DNA of 64,000 nt from CAVXHQ01 sp963761735. Lineage in GTDB: Bacteria > Pseudomonadota > Alphaproteobacteria > Rhodobacterales > Rhodobacteraceae. This document shows, piece by piece, positions 8,642 to 17,216 of the stretch (position 1 is the first letter of the stretch; each line of letters begins with the position of its first letter). The notes beneath the pieces were generated by a model. That model made no database searches and had not been told where the DNA came from. It saw only the letters and a program-made list of their open reading frames with translations. The stretch lies in NCBI GenBank assembly GCA_963761735.1, contig CAVXHQ010000001.1, forward strand, positions 186,001 through 250,000. The letters are read 5' to 3'. A program made the position numbers and the translations under genes.

Positions 8642-8909
8642 GCGGTCTGTCGCTCCCCCCCGGGGCCATTTCGCGGTTCTGTCGATCAGCGCATCGTGGG
8701 CGCCGCCCGGCAAAACCGACATTGCTTTTATGCGCCGCCCTGTCTGCACTGGCAATGCCGCAACGTCGCGAACCTCGAATGGCGGAACCGGGCGGGGCAG
8801 GGCGGCAGGCCACGGGCATACGGCTCACCCAACCCGCGCCGCGTAAACCTGATGACGGGTCGTACGGCTCTTGCATTGGTCAATGCGGGCGGATAGACGC
8901 CGCCACAAC

Positions 8910-8999
8910 GGAGCGGTGGCCGAGTGGTCGAAGGCGCACGCCTGGAAAGTGTGTAGGCGGGAGACCGTCTCCAGGGTTCGAATCCCTGTCGCTCCGCCA
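8910..8999 (+). tRNA. tRNA-Ser(GGA), CCA encoded
   Basis: The acceptor stem GGAGCGG pairs with TCGCTCC (last pair G-U), followed by discriminator G and an encoded CCA at 8997-8999. The anticodon stem CACGC/GTGTG holds the seven-base loop CTGGAAA with anticodon GGA, reading UCC and UCU. The long variable arm (GGCGGGAGACCGTCTC) is typical of serine tRNAs, and the T arm has GGTTCGAATCC. Accessory DNA begins directly downstream. Confidence 0.95.
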
Positions 9000-9175
9000 C
9001 TTGCCCTAGAGAAACGTTTCTCCGCATCCGGCTGCGGCAAGATTTTTCCGTTATATTCAAGGGTTATGCGGGTTGGCTTGAACACCGACCCTCGCGCCTA
9101 GGCGGCACAAGCGTTCTCTCGGGAGCGATATTCTCCGGACCTGATGACTGCGCCGAATGGGTGTTTAGCTTGTAA

Positions 9176-9230
9176 GACGTTGGCAGTATTGCGATTTTAT
9201 AACGATCGCAAAGTGACTTCGTTGCCAGTC
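9176..9230 (+). other. Nested inverted repeat, possible structured RNA upstream of cas9
   Basis: An inner perfect seven-base stem, TTGCGAT (9189-9195) with ATCGCAA (9205-9211), is enclosed by TGGCA (9181-9185) with TGCCA (9223-9227), then GAC/GTC across a two-base bulge. It lies in the non-coding stretch between tRNA-Ser and cas9. It could be part of a small RNA or an operator. The strand is not determined by the symmetry. Confidence 0.35.
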
Positions 9231-9283
9231 GCGTCCGGTCAGATGTAACTGGGATCGGAATTTGCCAAAGTAAATCTAGAGGT

Positions 9284-9428
9284 GTCCCGGCATTGGGACG
9301 CAGCGCCAAGCGCAGTGGAACAGGCTTTGCCTACTTGCGGGCGACGACAGAAGCACGCCGCCCAAGCAGACATCGTCTTAAAAACGAGATTTACGAAACA
9401 GAAAAAGCGCAGGCCGCAGCCTGCGCTT
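9284..9428 (+). ncRNA. Candidate tracrRNA 3' region upstream of cas9
   Basis: No protein is evident in 9000-9584. On the + strand there is a series of stems: GTCCC/GGGAC (9284-9299), an interrupted stem pairing the CTTGCGGGC area with GCCCAAG (about 9333-9368), TCGT/ACGA (about 9373-9387), and a perfect ten-pair hairpin AAGCGCAGGC, loop CGCA, GCCTGCGCTT (9405-9428) preceded by A-rich sequence. Type II-C tracrRNAs end in just such a strong GC hairpin and often lie beside cas9. Without the CRISPR repeat the anti-repeat cannot be identified, so this is a placement argument only. The hairpin could equally be a plain terminator. Confidence 0.33.
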
Positions 9429-9584
9429 CAATGTGGTGCAATCGAATGCTTGTTAACGGCTCGACCGCGAATTTTGAACGTAACTTTTATGCCTCAAGGT
9501 TCCTGCCGTCGTCAAGCTTTGTTTCATGTTGCCTGACGAGATCTCCGCTGCAATGGTTTAATCGATTTGGTGAGGGTGGCCTTG

Positions 9585-12500
9585 ATGAGACTGGGTTTAG
9601 ATATTGGAACGAATTCGATCGGTTGGTGGCTCTATGCGACCGACGGGACTGAGATCAAAGTGGTCATCGACGGGGGAGTGCGGATATTCTCGGACGGACG
9701 AGACCCGAAATCAAAAGCCTCCCTGGCCGTGGATCGACGCGCGGCCCGTGCACAACGTCGTCGTCGTGATCGGTATTTGCGGCGTAAGGCGGCCCTGATG
9801 AAGCGAATGGCTGCTGTGGGGCTGATGCCAGCCGATCCGGTAGAGGCCAAGGCGCTGGAATTGCTCGACCCCTATGCTCTGCGCGCCGAAGGCTTGGACA
9901 GTGCTTTGCCCCTGACCCATTTCGGGCGTGCGCTCTTTCACCTCAACCAACGGCGTGGTTTCAAATCCAACCGCAAGACGGATCGAGGGGATAACGAGAG
10001 CGGCAAGATCAAGGATGCAACGGCGCGTCTGGATCAGGAGATGATGGCCAAAGATGCGCGCACCTATGGCGAATTCCTGCATTTGCGCCGCGCCGCTGCC
10101 ACGGATCCCAAAAGGGTGCCAACCGTGCGTACCCGCCTGTCCATTGCACGGCGCGACAACGCCGAAAAGGAAGAGGCAGGGTATGATTTCTATCCCGACC
10201 GGCGGCACCTGTCCGAAGAGTTCGCGAAACTCTGGGCGGCGCAGGCCGCGCATCACCCCGAAGTCCTGACCGCCGATCTGCGCGATGAAATGTCGGTGAT
10301 TATCTTTCACCAGCGCCCACTCAAAACACCCGGGGTGGGCCTGTGCCTGTTCACCGATGAAAAACGTATCCCGAGCGCGCATCCTCTGAACCAACGCCGT
10401 ATCCTGCTTGAGACTGTGAATGCCCTGCGCGTCGCTGCACGAGGTGAATCTGCGCGCAATCTTACGCGGGAAAAGCGCGACATGATCGTCCATGCGCTGG
10501 ACAACAAGGCGCACACCAAGAACCTTTCAGGCATGTCGATGAAGCTCAAGGCACTTGGCAAAGTGATCAAGCTGCGTCCGGAACAGTCGTTTACGCTTGA
10601 AACCGCCCATCGCGATGCAATCTCATGCGATCCGGTTCGCGCCAGCCTTTCAAACCCTGACAGGTTCGGGCCGCGCTGGTCTACGCTGGACGCCGACGCA
10701 AAATGGGACGTGGTGCAACGCATACGAAGAGTCCAGAGCGAGTCAGAACATGACGAGTTGGTCAAATGGCTGATGATAACCCACGTTCTTGACCGCGACC
10801 ATGCCGAGGCCGTTGCACATGCTCCCCTTCCAGAAGGATATGGCCGTTTGGGACTGACAGCCACAAAGCATATTCTGGCCGCTTTGCAGGCTGATGTGAT
10901 CCCCTACAGCGCAGCCGTCGCCGCCTGCGGCTGGCATCATTCGGACGGAAGGACGGGTGAGGTTTTGTCAAACTTGCCCTATTATGGCCAGATCCTTGAT
11001 CGGCACGTGATGCCCGGCACTTATGACGAAAATGACGATGACGTGACCCGTTATGGCCGCATCACCAACCCAACTGTGCATATCGGCCTGAACCAATTGC
11101 GCCGATTGGTGAACCGGATCATCAGTGCCTACGGCAAACCCCATGAGATAGTCGTCGAATTGGCCCGCGATCTGAAACTGTCCGAAGATCAAAAGCGCGA
11201 CGTACAGCGTGACATCAAGAAAAACACCGAAGCGGCGATTGCGCGGCAGGAAGCTTGAGGAAATGGGAGTGGCGGACACCGGAGCCAACCGGATGGTTCT
11301 GCGCCTATGGGAAAGCTTGGGCGACGACGTTATGACTCGCAATTGCCCCTACTCGGGCAAACGGATCAGCGCCGCGATGCTCTTCGACGGCTCTTGCGAC
11401 GTCGATCACATCCTGCCCTATTCGCGCACTCTGGATGATGGATTTGCCAACCGCACACTTTGCTTGAAGGAATTCAACCGCCACAAGACGAACAAAACTC
11501 CGTCGGAGGCATGGGGCAACACGTTGGCGTGGGACGCGATTGAAGCCAATTTGAAGAACCTCCCCGGGAACAAGGCTTGGCGCTTTGCCCCTGACGCTAT
11601 GGAGCGCTTCGAGGGGAAAAACGATTTTTCTGCTCGGGCGTTGAAGGACACGCAATACCTGTCTCGCATCGCACGCGCCTACCTTGATGCACTTTTCGAC
11701 GGTGCAGATCAACAGAGCCACGTCTGGGTCGTGCCAGGTCGGCTTACCGAAATGCTGCGCCGTCACTGGGGGCTGAACGGAGTCGAAGCGCTGACCGACA
11801 GCGATGCCAGGACAGTGAAGGCCAAGAACCGCACCGATCATCGCCACCATGCCATCGACGCCGCGGTGGTCGCCGCCACCGACCGATCGCTGATTAAGCG
11901 GATCGCGGACATGGCACAGAAGGACGAGAAGAACGGTGCCGAGGAAATCGTGCGGTCCGTTCCGCCGCCATGGGAAGGGTTCAGGGCGGACATCGCCGCG
12001 CGTTTGCAAAGCGTGATCGTAAGTCACCGTGCTGATCATGGCAGTGTCGACGTCAAGGCACGCCGCGCCGGGAGGCATACGACGTCGGGGCAGATGCACA
12101 ACGATTCCGCCTATGGTTTGACCACGGACGACACGGTCGTCAGCCGCAAGCCGTTGTCGGCCCTAAAGCCGAACGATATCGAAATCACCACCCGCGGGGC
12201 GAACATCCGGGATCGAGATCTTCAAAGGCACCTCGCGCGGGTCACACGCGGGCTTGAGGGCAAGGCATTCGAGCAGGCGCTGGTGGATTTCGCACATGCA
12301 CCAAGTCTACCCGACGGCACCGACAACCCCTATCGCGGCCTGCGGCGGGTCCGATTGGAAGAGACGTTGAGGGAGAGCGCCCGGATCGAGATCTCCGACG
12401 GCAACGGTCGCCCGTTCAAGGCCTACAAGGGCGACAGCAATCATTGCTACGAAATCTGGAGGCTGCCGGATGGCAAGATCAAGGCGCAGGTGGTGACCAC

Positions 12501-12816
12501 GTTTGAAGCGCATCAAACCCGCTCCGAGAAGAAACCTCATCCAGCCGCGAAACGTATTTTACGTCTCTTCAAACGTGACATGATCGCAGTTGGAAGGGAT
12601 GGCGAAACCATCATCGGCTACGTGCAGAAGCTTGACCCGGCCAACGGTATCTTCATCGCGCCGCATACCGAGGCAAACGCGGACGCGCGCAATCGCGACA
12701 AGACAGACAGTTTCAGGTTCATCCAGATGAGCGCGGGACCCCTGATCAAGGCCGAGGCCCGTCGGGTTTACGTCGACGAAATGGGGCGTCTGCGGGATCC
12801 CGGTCCGCCGAAATAG
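9585..12816 (+). pseudogene. cas9: Type II-C Cas9, intact motifs but one frameshift near 11245
   Basis: RNA-guided DNA endonuclease, about 1076 residues if the frame is restored, the normal II-C size. The first part (9585-11258) has RuvC-I LGLDIGTNSIGWWL, the arginine-rich bridge helix (AARAQRRRRDRYLRRK) and RuvC-II HEIVVELARDL. It then stops after IARQEA. The second part continues in the +1 frame from about 11250 (GRKLEEMG), with HNH CDVDHILPYS...FANRTLCL, RuvC-III DHRHHAIDAAVVA and a C-terminal PAM-interacting region. Removing one base around 11242-11252 would rejoin them. The ATG at 9585 is chosen over upstream TTG/GTG codons because GAGGGTGG precedes it. This is either a recent disabling mutation or a sequencing error. 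All catalytic residues are kept in the two halves. Confidence 0.9.
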
Positions 12817-12825
12817 GGAAGAATT

Positions 12826-12847
12826 TTGCGAATCCAGAGTTTCGCAA
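12826..12847 (+). promoter_or_regulatory. Hairpin between cas9 and cas1
   Basis: A perfect seven-base inverted repeat, TTGCGAA (12826-12832) and TTCGCAA (12841-12847), lies in the 79-bp cas9-cas1 gap. It is followed by TTGACG at about 12862, which could be a -35 element for cas1. There is no T run, so a terminator role is not supported. Confidence 0.3.
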
Positions 12848-12895
12848 TATAATCAAGAACGTTGACGATTCGCGTGGGGGCGTGAGGAGTAGCGT

Positions 12896-13405
12896 GTGGA
12901 TCAGATCATCGACATTGCGACCGACGGACGGTACCTATCGCGCGACCGCGGTTTTCTGCAAGTATCTCAAGACGGCACCGAAATCGGTCGCACGCCACTG
13001 GACCAGATCGCAGGCGTTATTGTTCATGCCCACGGGACGACATGGTCGACATCCCTGCTAGTCGAACTTGCCGAACGCGGGGTGCCCGCTGTTCTGTGCG
13101 CAAGAAACCACGTGCCGAAATCCGTGCTATTGCCGATCGAAGGGCACCATGCGCAGGGTGCGCGGATGCGGGCGCAATGGCGGGCCAAGGCATCTCTGAT
13201 AAAACAAGCCTGGAAACAGATCATCATCGCCAAGGTTCGGATGCAATCGGGCGCCCTTGCTGCAATTGGCGAAACCCCTGCGCCGCTCCTCATGATCCTG
13301 CGCAAGATCACCTCGGGCGACAGCACCAATATCGAAGCACAGGCCGCCCGCCATTATTGGCCCCGCATGATGGGAATCGACTTTCGCCGTGACACCGACG
13401 GCGAG
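12896..13405 (+). pseudogene. cas1: Type II Cas1 integrase, truncated after 170 codons by IS21
   Basis: Cas1 is the catalytic subunit of the Cas1-Cas2 spacer integrase. A GTG start at 12896 (TTG-ACG-like box and GAGGAG upstream) gives DQIIDIATDGRYLSRDRGFLQV, the usual type II Cas1 N-terminal beta domain. The alpha domain reaches NIEAQAARHYWPRMMGIDFRRD, which contains the first metal-ligand glutamate, and then ends at TDGE where the IS21-family terminus begins (13406). The conserved histidine and second acidic ligand normally found after this point are missing, so the protein cannot integrate. cas2 and the array, normally next, are absent from the window. Confidence 0.9.
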
Positions 13406-13513
13406 TGTGAATCCCGGAGGCAAACTGGGCCACGGAAACGGTGGGATTACCTGACCGTCGCGGAGTAAAATTCTGCCATTCTGAGACCCGGGGCGGAAGC
13501 TGAGGGTCGGGAG

Positions 13514-15013
13514 ATGTATTCTGTGGAACTGTATACCCGGGTGCGCAGAGCGTGCCATGTCGAGGGCATGAGTGAGCGCGAGGCGGGGCGGAAGTTCGGG
13601 ATCGACCGCAAGACAGTGTCGAAGATCCTGAAGCATTCGGTTCCGCCGGGATATCGGCGCCAAGCGATGCCGCAGCGTCCCAAGCTTGATCCCTTTGTGC
13701 CGGTGATCGACCAGATCCTCGAAGAGGATAAGAGCAAACTCAAGAAACAGCGGCACACTGCCAAGCGAATTCATGCGCGGCTGCGCGACGAGCATGGCTT
13801 TACGGGCGGGATCACCATCGTCACTGATTATGTGCGTGAGAAGAAGCGGCGGACGCGGGAAGTGTTCGTGCCGCTGTCGCATGCGCCGGGCCATGTTCAG
13901 GTCGATTTCGGCGAAACGCTGGGCGTGATTGCCGGTGTTGAGTGTAAGCTGCACTACTTTGCGATGGCGCTTCCGCATTCGGATGCGTTCTTCATCAAGA
14001 CCTACCCCGCCGAGACGACCGAGGCGTTTTGTGATGGCCACAACGCCGCTTTTGCATTCTTCGGCGGCGTGCTCTTGTCGATCCTCTACGACAATACAAC
14101 GATCGCAGTGGCGAAAATCCTGGGCGATGGCCTCCGGTTGCGCACCCGCGTCTTTTCGGAATTGCAGTCGCATTACCTGTTCGACGACAAGTTCGGCCGA
14201 CCGGGCAAAGGCAATGACAAAGGCAACGTCGAGGGGGTGATCGGATATGGGCGGCGCAACTTCCTCGTTCCCGCGCCGCGGTCCGACAGCTTCGATGCGT
14301 TGAACACCTGGCTGGAAGATCAGTGCCTGACGCGACAGGGCGACATTGTGCGTGGTCATACCGAGACTGTCGGTGAACGTCTGATGCGGGATCTCAATGC
14401 GCTGATGGCGCTGCCGACCACCCCTTACGATGCTTGCGACAGGGTCAGCACCCGGGCGACATCGATCTCCATGGTCCGTTATCGCAACAATGACTACTCG
14501 GTGCCTGTTGCTCATGCCCATCACGAGGTTCAGGTTCGTGGGTATGTCCATGAGGTTGTGATCGGCTGCGGGGCCGAGGTGATTGCCCACCACCGCCGGT
14601 CCTACGACAAGGCGGACATGGTATTTGATCCGATGCATTACCTGCCGCTGTTGGAGCAAAAGGTTGGGGCGCTGGATCAAGCCGCACCGCTGCAAGGCTG
14701 GGATCTGCCGGATGAGTTCGCCACCCTGCGCCGACTGTTGGAGGCGCGGATGGGGAAGAAGGGCAAGCGCGAATATGTTCAGGTTTTACGTCTGCTGGAA
14801 ACGTTCGAACTGACCCATCTGCATGGTGCGATCCGGCAGGCGCTCGATCTCGGGGCCATCGGCTATGATGCTGTGAAGCATCTTGTCCTGTGCCGGATCG
14901 AGAGGCGTCCGCCACGGCTGGATCTCGATATTTATCCCTATCTGCCCAGAGCACAGGTCGGGACGACAGACCCGGCCAGCTACATGAGCCTGATGTCGGG
15001 GGTGCCGACATGA
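13514..15013 (+). CDS. istA: IS21-family transposase IstA
   Basis: 499 residues. An N-terminal helix-turn-helix (GMSEREAGRKFGIDRKTVSKIL) for end binding is followed by an RNase-H-fold integrase domain. The acidic residues are in HVQVDFGETL, SILYDNTTIAV and NDKGNVEGVIGYGRRN. A C-terminal basic beta domain (RYRNNDYSVPVAHA) follows. It performs strand transfer with IstB. The stop overlaps the istB start (ATGA). Intact, so the element may be active. Confidence 0.95.
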   Translation: MYSVELYTRVRRACHVEGMSEREAGRKFGIDRKTVSKILKHSVPPGYRRQAMPQRPKLDPFVPVIDQILEEDKSKLKKQRHTAKRIHARLRDEHGFTGGITIVTDYVREKKRRTREVFVPLSHAPGHVQVDFGETLGVIAGVECKLHYFAMALPHSDAFFIKTYPAETTEAFCDGHNAAFAFFGGVLLSILYDNTTIAVAKILGDGLRLRTRVFSELQSHYLFDDKFGRPGKGNDKGNVEGVIGYGRRNFLVPAPRSDSFDALNTWLEDQCLTRQGDIVRGHTETVGERLMRDLNALMALPTTPYDACDRVSTRATSISMVRYRNNDYSVPVAHAHHEVQVRGYVHEVVIGCGAEVIAHHRRSYDKADMVFDPMHYLPLLEQKVGALDQAAPLQGWDLPDEFATLRRLLEARMGKKGKREYVQVLRLLETFELTHLHGAIRQALDLGAIGYDAVKHLVLCRIERRPPRLDLDIYPYLPRAQVGTTDPASYMSLMSGVPT

Positions 15014-15762
15014 GCGACACTCCGCAGGTCTTATTGCAGCATCACCTCAAGGCGCTCCGACTGCCGACCTTCAAGAGCGAATATGGCAAGCTGGCCCGTC
15101 AGTGTGCGGCAGAGGGCAAGGATCATGTTCAATATCTGCTGCGGCTTTGCGAACTGGAGCTGATCGAACGCGAACGCCGGATGGTTGAGCGGCGGATCAA
15201 AGCCGCGAAGTTCCCGGCCACCAAGAGCCTCGACAGTTTCGACTTCAAGGCGATCCCGTCGCTCAACAAGGTCTTGACCATGGAGCTGGCACGTTGCGAA
15301 TACGCTGATCGCCGCGAGAACATTATTGCTCTGGGTCCATCGGGAACCGGCAAGACCCACATTGCCTTGGGGCTTGGTCTCGCCGCTTGCCAGAAGGGCC
15401 TGAAGGTCCGCTTCACGACGGCCGCCGCGCTGGTGCATGAGTTGATCGAGGCAGCCGATGATCGGCGTCTGCAGCGCCTGCAAAAGCTGATTGTCAGTCA
15501 GGATCTGTTGATCATTGACGAACTTGGCTTCGTTCCCCTGAGCAAATCCGGCGCGGAGTTGCTGTTCGAAGTCATCTCGCAGCGCTATGAGCGAGGATCA
15601 ATCGTCATCACGTCCAATCTGCCGTTTGATGAATGGACCGAAGTCTTCGGATCCGAGCGCCTTACCGGCGCCATCCTCGACCGCCTGACCCACCATGTTC
15701 ACATCCTGGAAATGAACGGCGACAGCTACCGGCTGCGACAGAGCCGCAAACTCCAAGACTGA
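15010..15762 (+). CDS. istB: IS21-family helper ATPase IstB
   Basis: A 250-residue AAA+ ATPase that selects the target and stimulates IstA. It has Walker A GPSGTGKTH, Walker B LLIIDELGF and the sensor region SIVITSNLPFDEW. The frame is open upstream inside istA, but ATG 15010, overlapping the istA stop, matches the family N-terminus (MSDTPQVLLQHHLKALRLP). Confidence 0.95.
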   Translation: MSDTPQVLLQHHLKALRLPTFKSEYGKLARQCAAEGKDHVQYLLRLCELELIERERRMVERRIKAAKFPATKSLDSFDFKAIPSLNKVLTMELARCEYADRRENIIALGPSGTGKTHIALGLGLAACQKGLKVRFTTAAALVHELIEAADDRRLQRLQKLIVSQDLLIIDELGFVPLSKSGAELLFEVISQRYERGSIVITSNLPFDEWTEVFGSERLTGAILDRLTHHVHILEMNGDSYRLRQSRKLQD

Positions 15763-15915
15763 AACCGCAAAAACAGCAGCAATGCTGGCCTGCGGCCAGC
15801 GCACTCTGGCGCGCGTCAGCTACTTGGCGAGCACACGCGCCAGAGCGCCGCGAACATCCAGGCCGTGGCCCCATTTTGCGCCGGTAAATGGTCCCTTTTG
15901 TCGCCGAGATTGACA

Positions 15916-16303
15916 CCTCGCTGCTGGCCGATCTCGCCCAGCTGGCGGCGCGGCGGTTCATCCTCGGGCCGATCGCCAATGCACTCTCCGGTGCGCTCGG
16001 TGGCGCTGGCGGCATCTTCGCCAACGTCCTGCATGCGGGCGGGATGGTCGGATCGGCCGGACCCTCGCGGATGGTCCCGGCCATGGCCTTCGCCGCCGCG
16101 CCCCGGATGCATGGCGGCGGCATGGCCGGGCTGCGCCACGACGAGGTGCCTGCAATCCTGCAGCGCGGCGAGCGGGTGCTGTCGCGACGCGAGGCGCAAG
16201 GCTACGGCGCGGGCGGCGGGGTCAACGTCACCATCATGGCCCGTGATGCCGAGAGCTTCCGGCAGTCCCGCACACAGGTCGCCGCCGACATCGCCCGCGC
16301 CGT
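15916..16303 (+). pseudogene. Phage tail tape-measure protein, C-terminal fragment
   Basis: The frame reads out of the IS21 end and gives SLLADLAQLAARRFILGPIA, then Gly/Ala-rich GAGGIFANVLHAGG, DEVPAILQRGERVLSRREA and VNVTIMARDAESFRQSRTQV. This is the typical C-terminus of tape-measure proteins of lambda/GTA-like prophages of Rhodobacterales. The start is lost at the IS21 boundary, and the last few codons are replaced by an IS5-family sequence. It is the only phage structural remnant in the window and has no expected activity. Confidence 0.75.
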
Positions 16304-16393
16304 GTGCCGCATGAGCGATCTGTTTTGGCTGACGGAGGCGCAGATGGGTAACCGTACGGTCTCCCTGCACTGCCGCGCATAGGGAGTGAGGGA

Positions 16394-16421
16394 TAGTGTC
16401 CGCTTAGGATAGCGGACACTA
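16394..16421 (+). promoter_or_regulatory. Perfect hairpin upstream of IS66 tnpA
   Basis: TAGTGTCCGCT (16394-16404) pairs fully with AGCGGACACTA (16411-16421) around a six-base loop, 12 bases before the tnpA ATG. It could limit readthrough transcription or translation into tnpA, or bind a transposition protein. This is inferred from symmetry and position only. Confidence 0.4.
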
Positions 16422-16432
16422 AGGGGCGATCG

Positions 16433-16813
16433 ATGGCGCGTCGTGCGAGACGGCTCTGGAGCGACGAGGAGAAGCGCTCGATCTGCTTTCAGACGGCAGC
16501 GCCGGATGTGTCGGTGGCGCAGGTTGCGCGTCGATATGCGATGAACGCCAACATGATCTTCAAATGGCTGCGGGATCCTCGATACGCCCCCACCGCCGAA
16601 CCGGTGGTCGAGATATGCGCTGCGGATGTCGCTGGCTTCCTGCCGGTTGAGATCGTCGATCAGCCGGAGTGGAGGGATCATGACGCGGTGTCTGATCCGA
16701 CCGCTGATCCTGGCACAATCGAGATCGATGTCGCAGGTGGTCACCGACTGCGGATTGTGGGCACCTACGATCCCGAGGCGCTGGCCCGGCTGATCCGGGG
16801 CCTGTCGCCATGA
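16433..16813 (+). CDS. tnpA: IS66 TnpA accessory protein
   Basis: A 126-residue protein with an N-terminal helix-turn-helix (RRLWSDEEKRSICFQT, then VAQVARRYAMNANMIFKWLRD) as in IS66 OrfA proteins. These proteins are needed for transposition but lack a catalytic core. The stop overlaps the tnpB start by four bases. The C-terminal part (HRLRIVGTYDPEALARLIRGL) is the conserved tail of the family. Confidence 0.9.
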   Translation: MARRARRLWSDEEKRSICFQTAAPDVSVAQVARRYAMNANMIFKWLRDPRYAPTAEPVVEICAADVAGFLPVEIVDQPEWRDHDAVSDPTADPGTIEIDVAGGHRLRIVGTYDPEALARLIRGLSP

Positions 16814-17157
16814 TCCCGGTCCCGTCGAACACGCGGGTCTGGCTGGCGGCCGGTGTCACAGACATGCGACGGGGGTTCACGACGCTGGCGGCTCAAGCTG
16901 AGACGGCGCTGAAGCAGGACCCGTTCGCTGGCCACCTGTTTGTGTTCCGCGGGCGGCGTGGCGATCTGATCAAGATCATCTGGTGGGATGGCCAGGGCGC
17001 GTGCTTGTTCTCGAAGCGCCTTGAGAAGGGCCGGTTCGTCTGGCCGTCGGCGAAGGAGGGTAAGATCTCCCTGACGGCGGCGCAGTTGGCGATGCTCCTG
17101 GAGGGCATCGACTGGCGGGCCCCGCAGCGTAGCTGGAAGCCGCTCAAGGCAGGATAA
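16810..17157 (+). CDS. tnpB: IS66 TnpB accessory protein
   Basis: 115 residues. The order NTRVWLAAGVTDMRRGF, FAGHLFVFRGRRGDLIKI, WWDGQGACLFSKRLEKGRF and VWPSAKEGKISLTAAQLAML is diagnostic of IS66 OrfB. It has no known catalytic activity but is required for transposition. The start overlaps the tnpA stop (ATGA). Compare the degenerate relative at 31280-31855, in which the equivalent N-terminus is multiplied six times. Confidence 0.93.
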   Translation: MIPVPSNTRVWLAAGVTDMRRGFTTLAAQAETALKQDPFAGHLFVFRGRRGDLIKIIWWDGQGACLFSKRLEKGRFVWPSAKEGKISLTAAQLAMLLEGIDWRAPQRSWKPLKAG

Positions 17158-17216
17158 ATTGCCCTGTCGAGGGCATTCAGGATTCCCGCCGCAGCCATGT
17201 TTTGCTATAGTTTGGC

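Larger units (their letters stand above)
13406..15915 (+). mobile_element. IS21-family insertion sequence, left copy (2510 bp)
   Basis: The ends are TGTGAATCCCGG at 13406 and, inverted, TGTCAATCTCGG at 15915, an imperfect terminal inverted repeat with the TG...CA termini of IS21 elements. It carries istA and istB with an ATGA overlap. After istB are two strong palindromes: CTGGCC/GGCCAG at about 15784-15798, and CTGGCGCG/CGCGCCAG at about 15806-15845. A second copy of identical length lies inverted at 51281-53790; I see four single-base differences. The two flanks of this copy (GCGAG and CCTCG) do not form a direct target duplication. The element joins cas1 to a phage gene. Confidence 0.92.
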
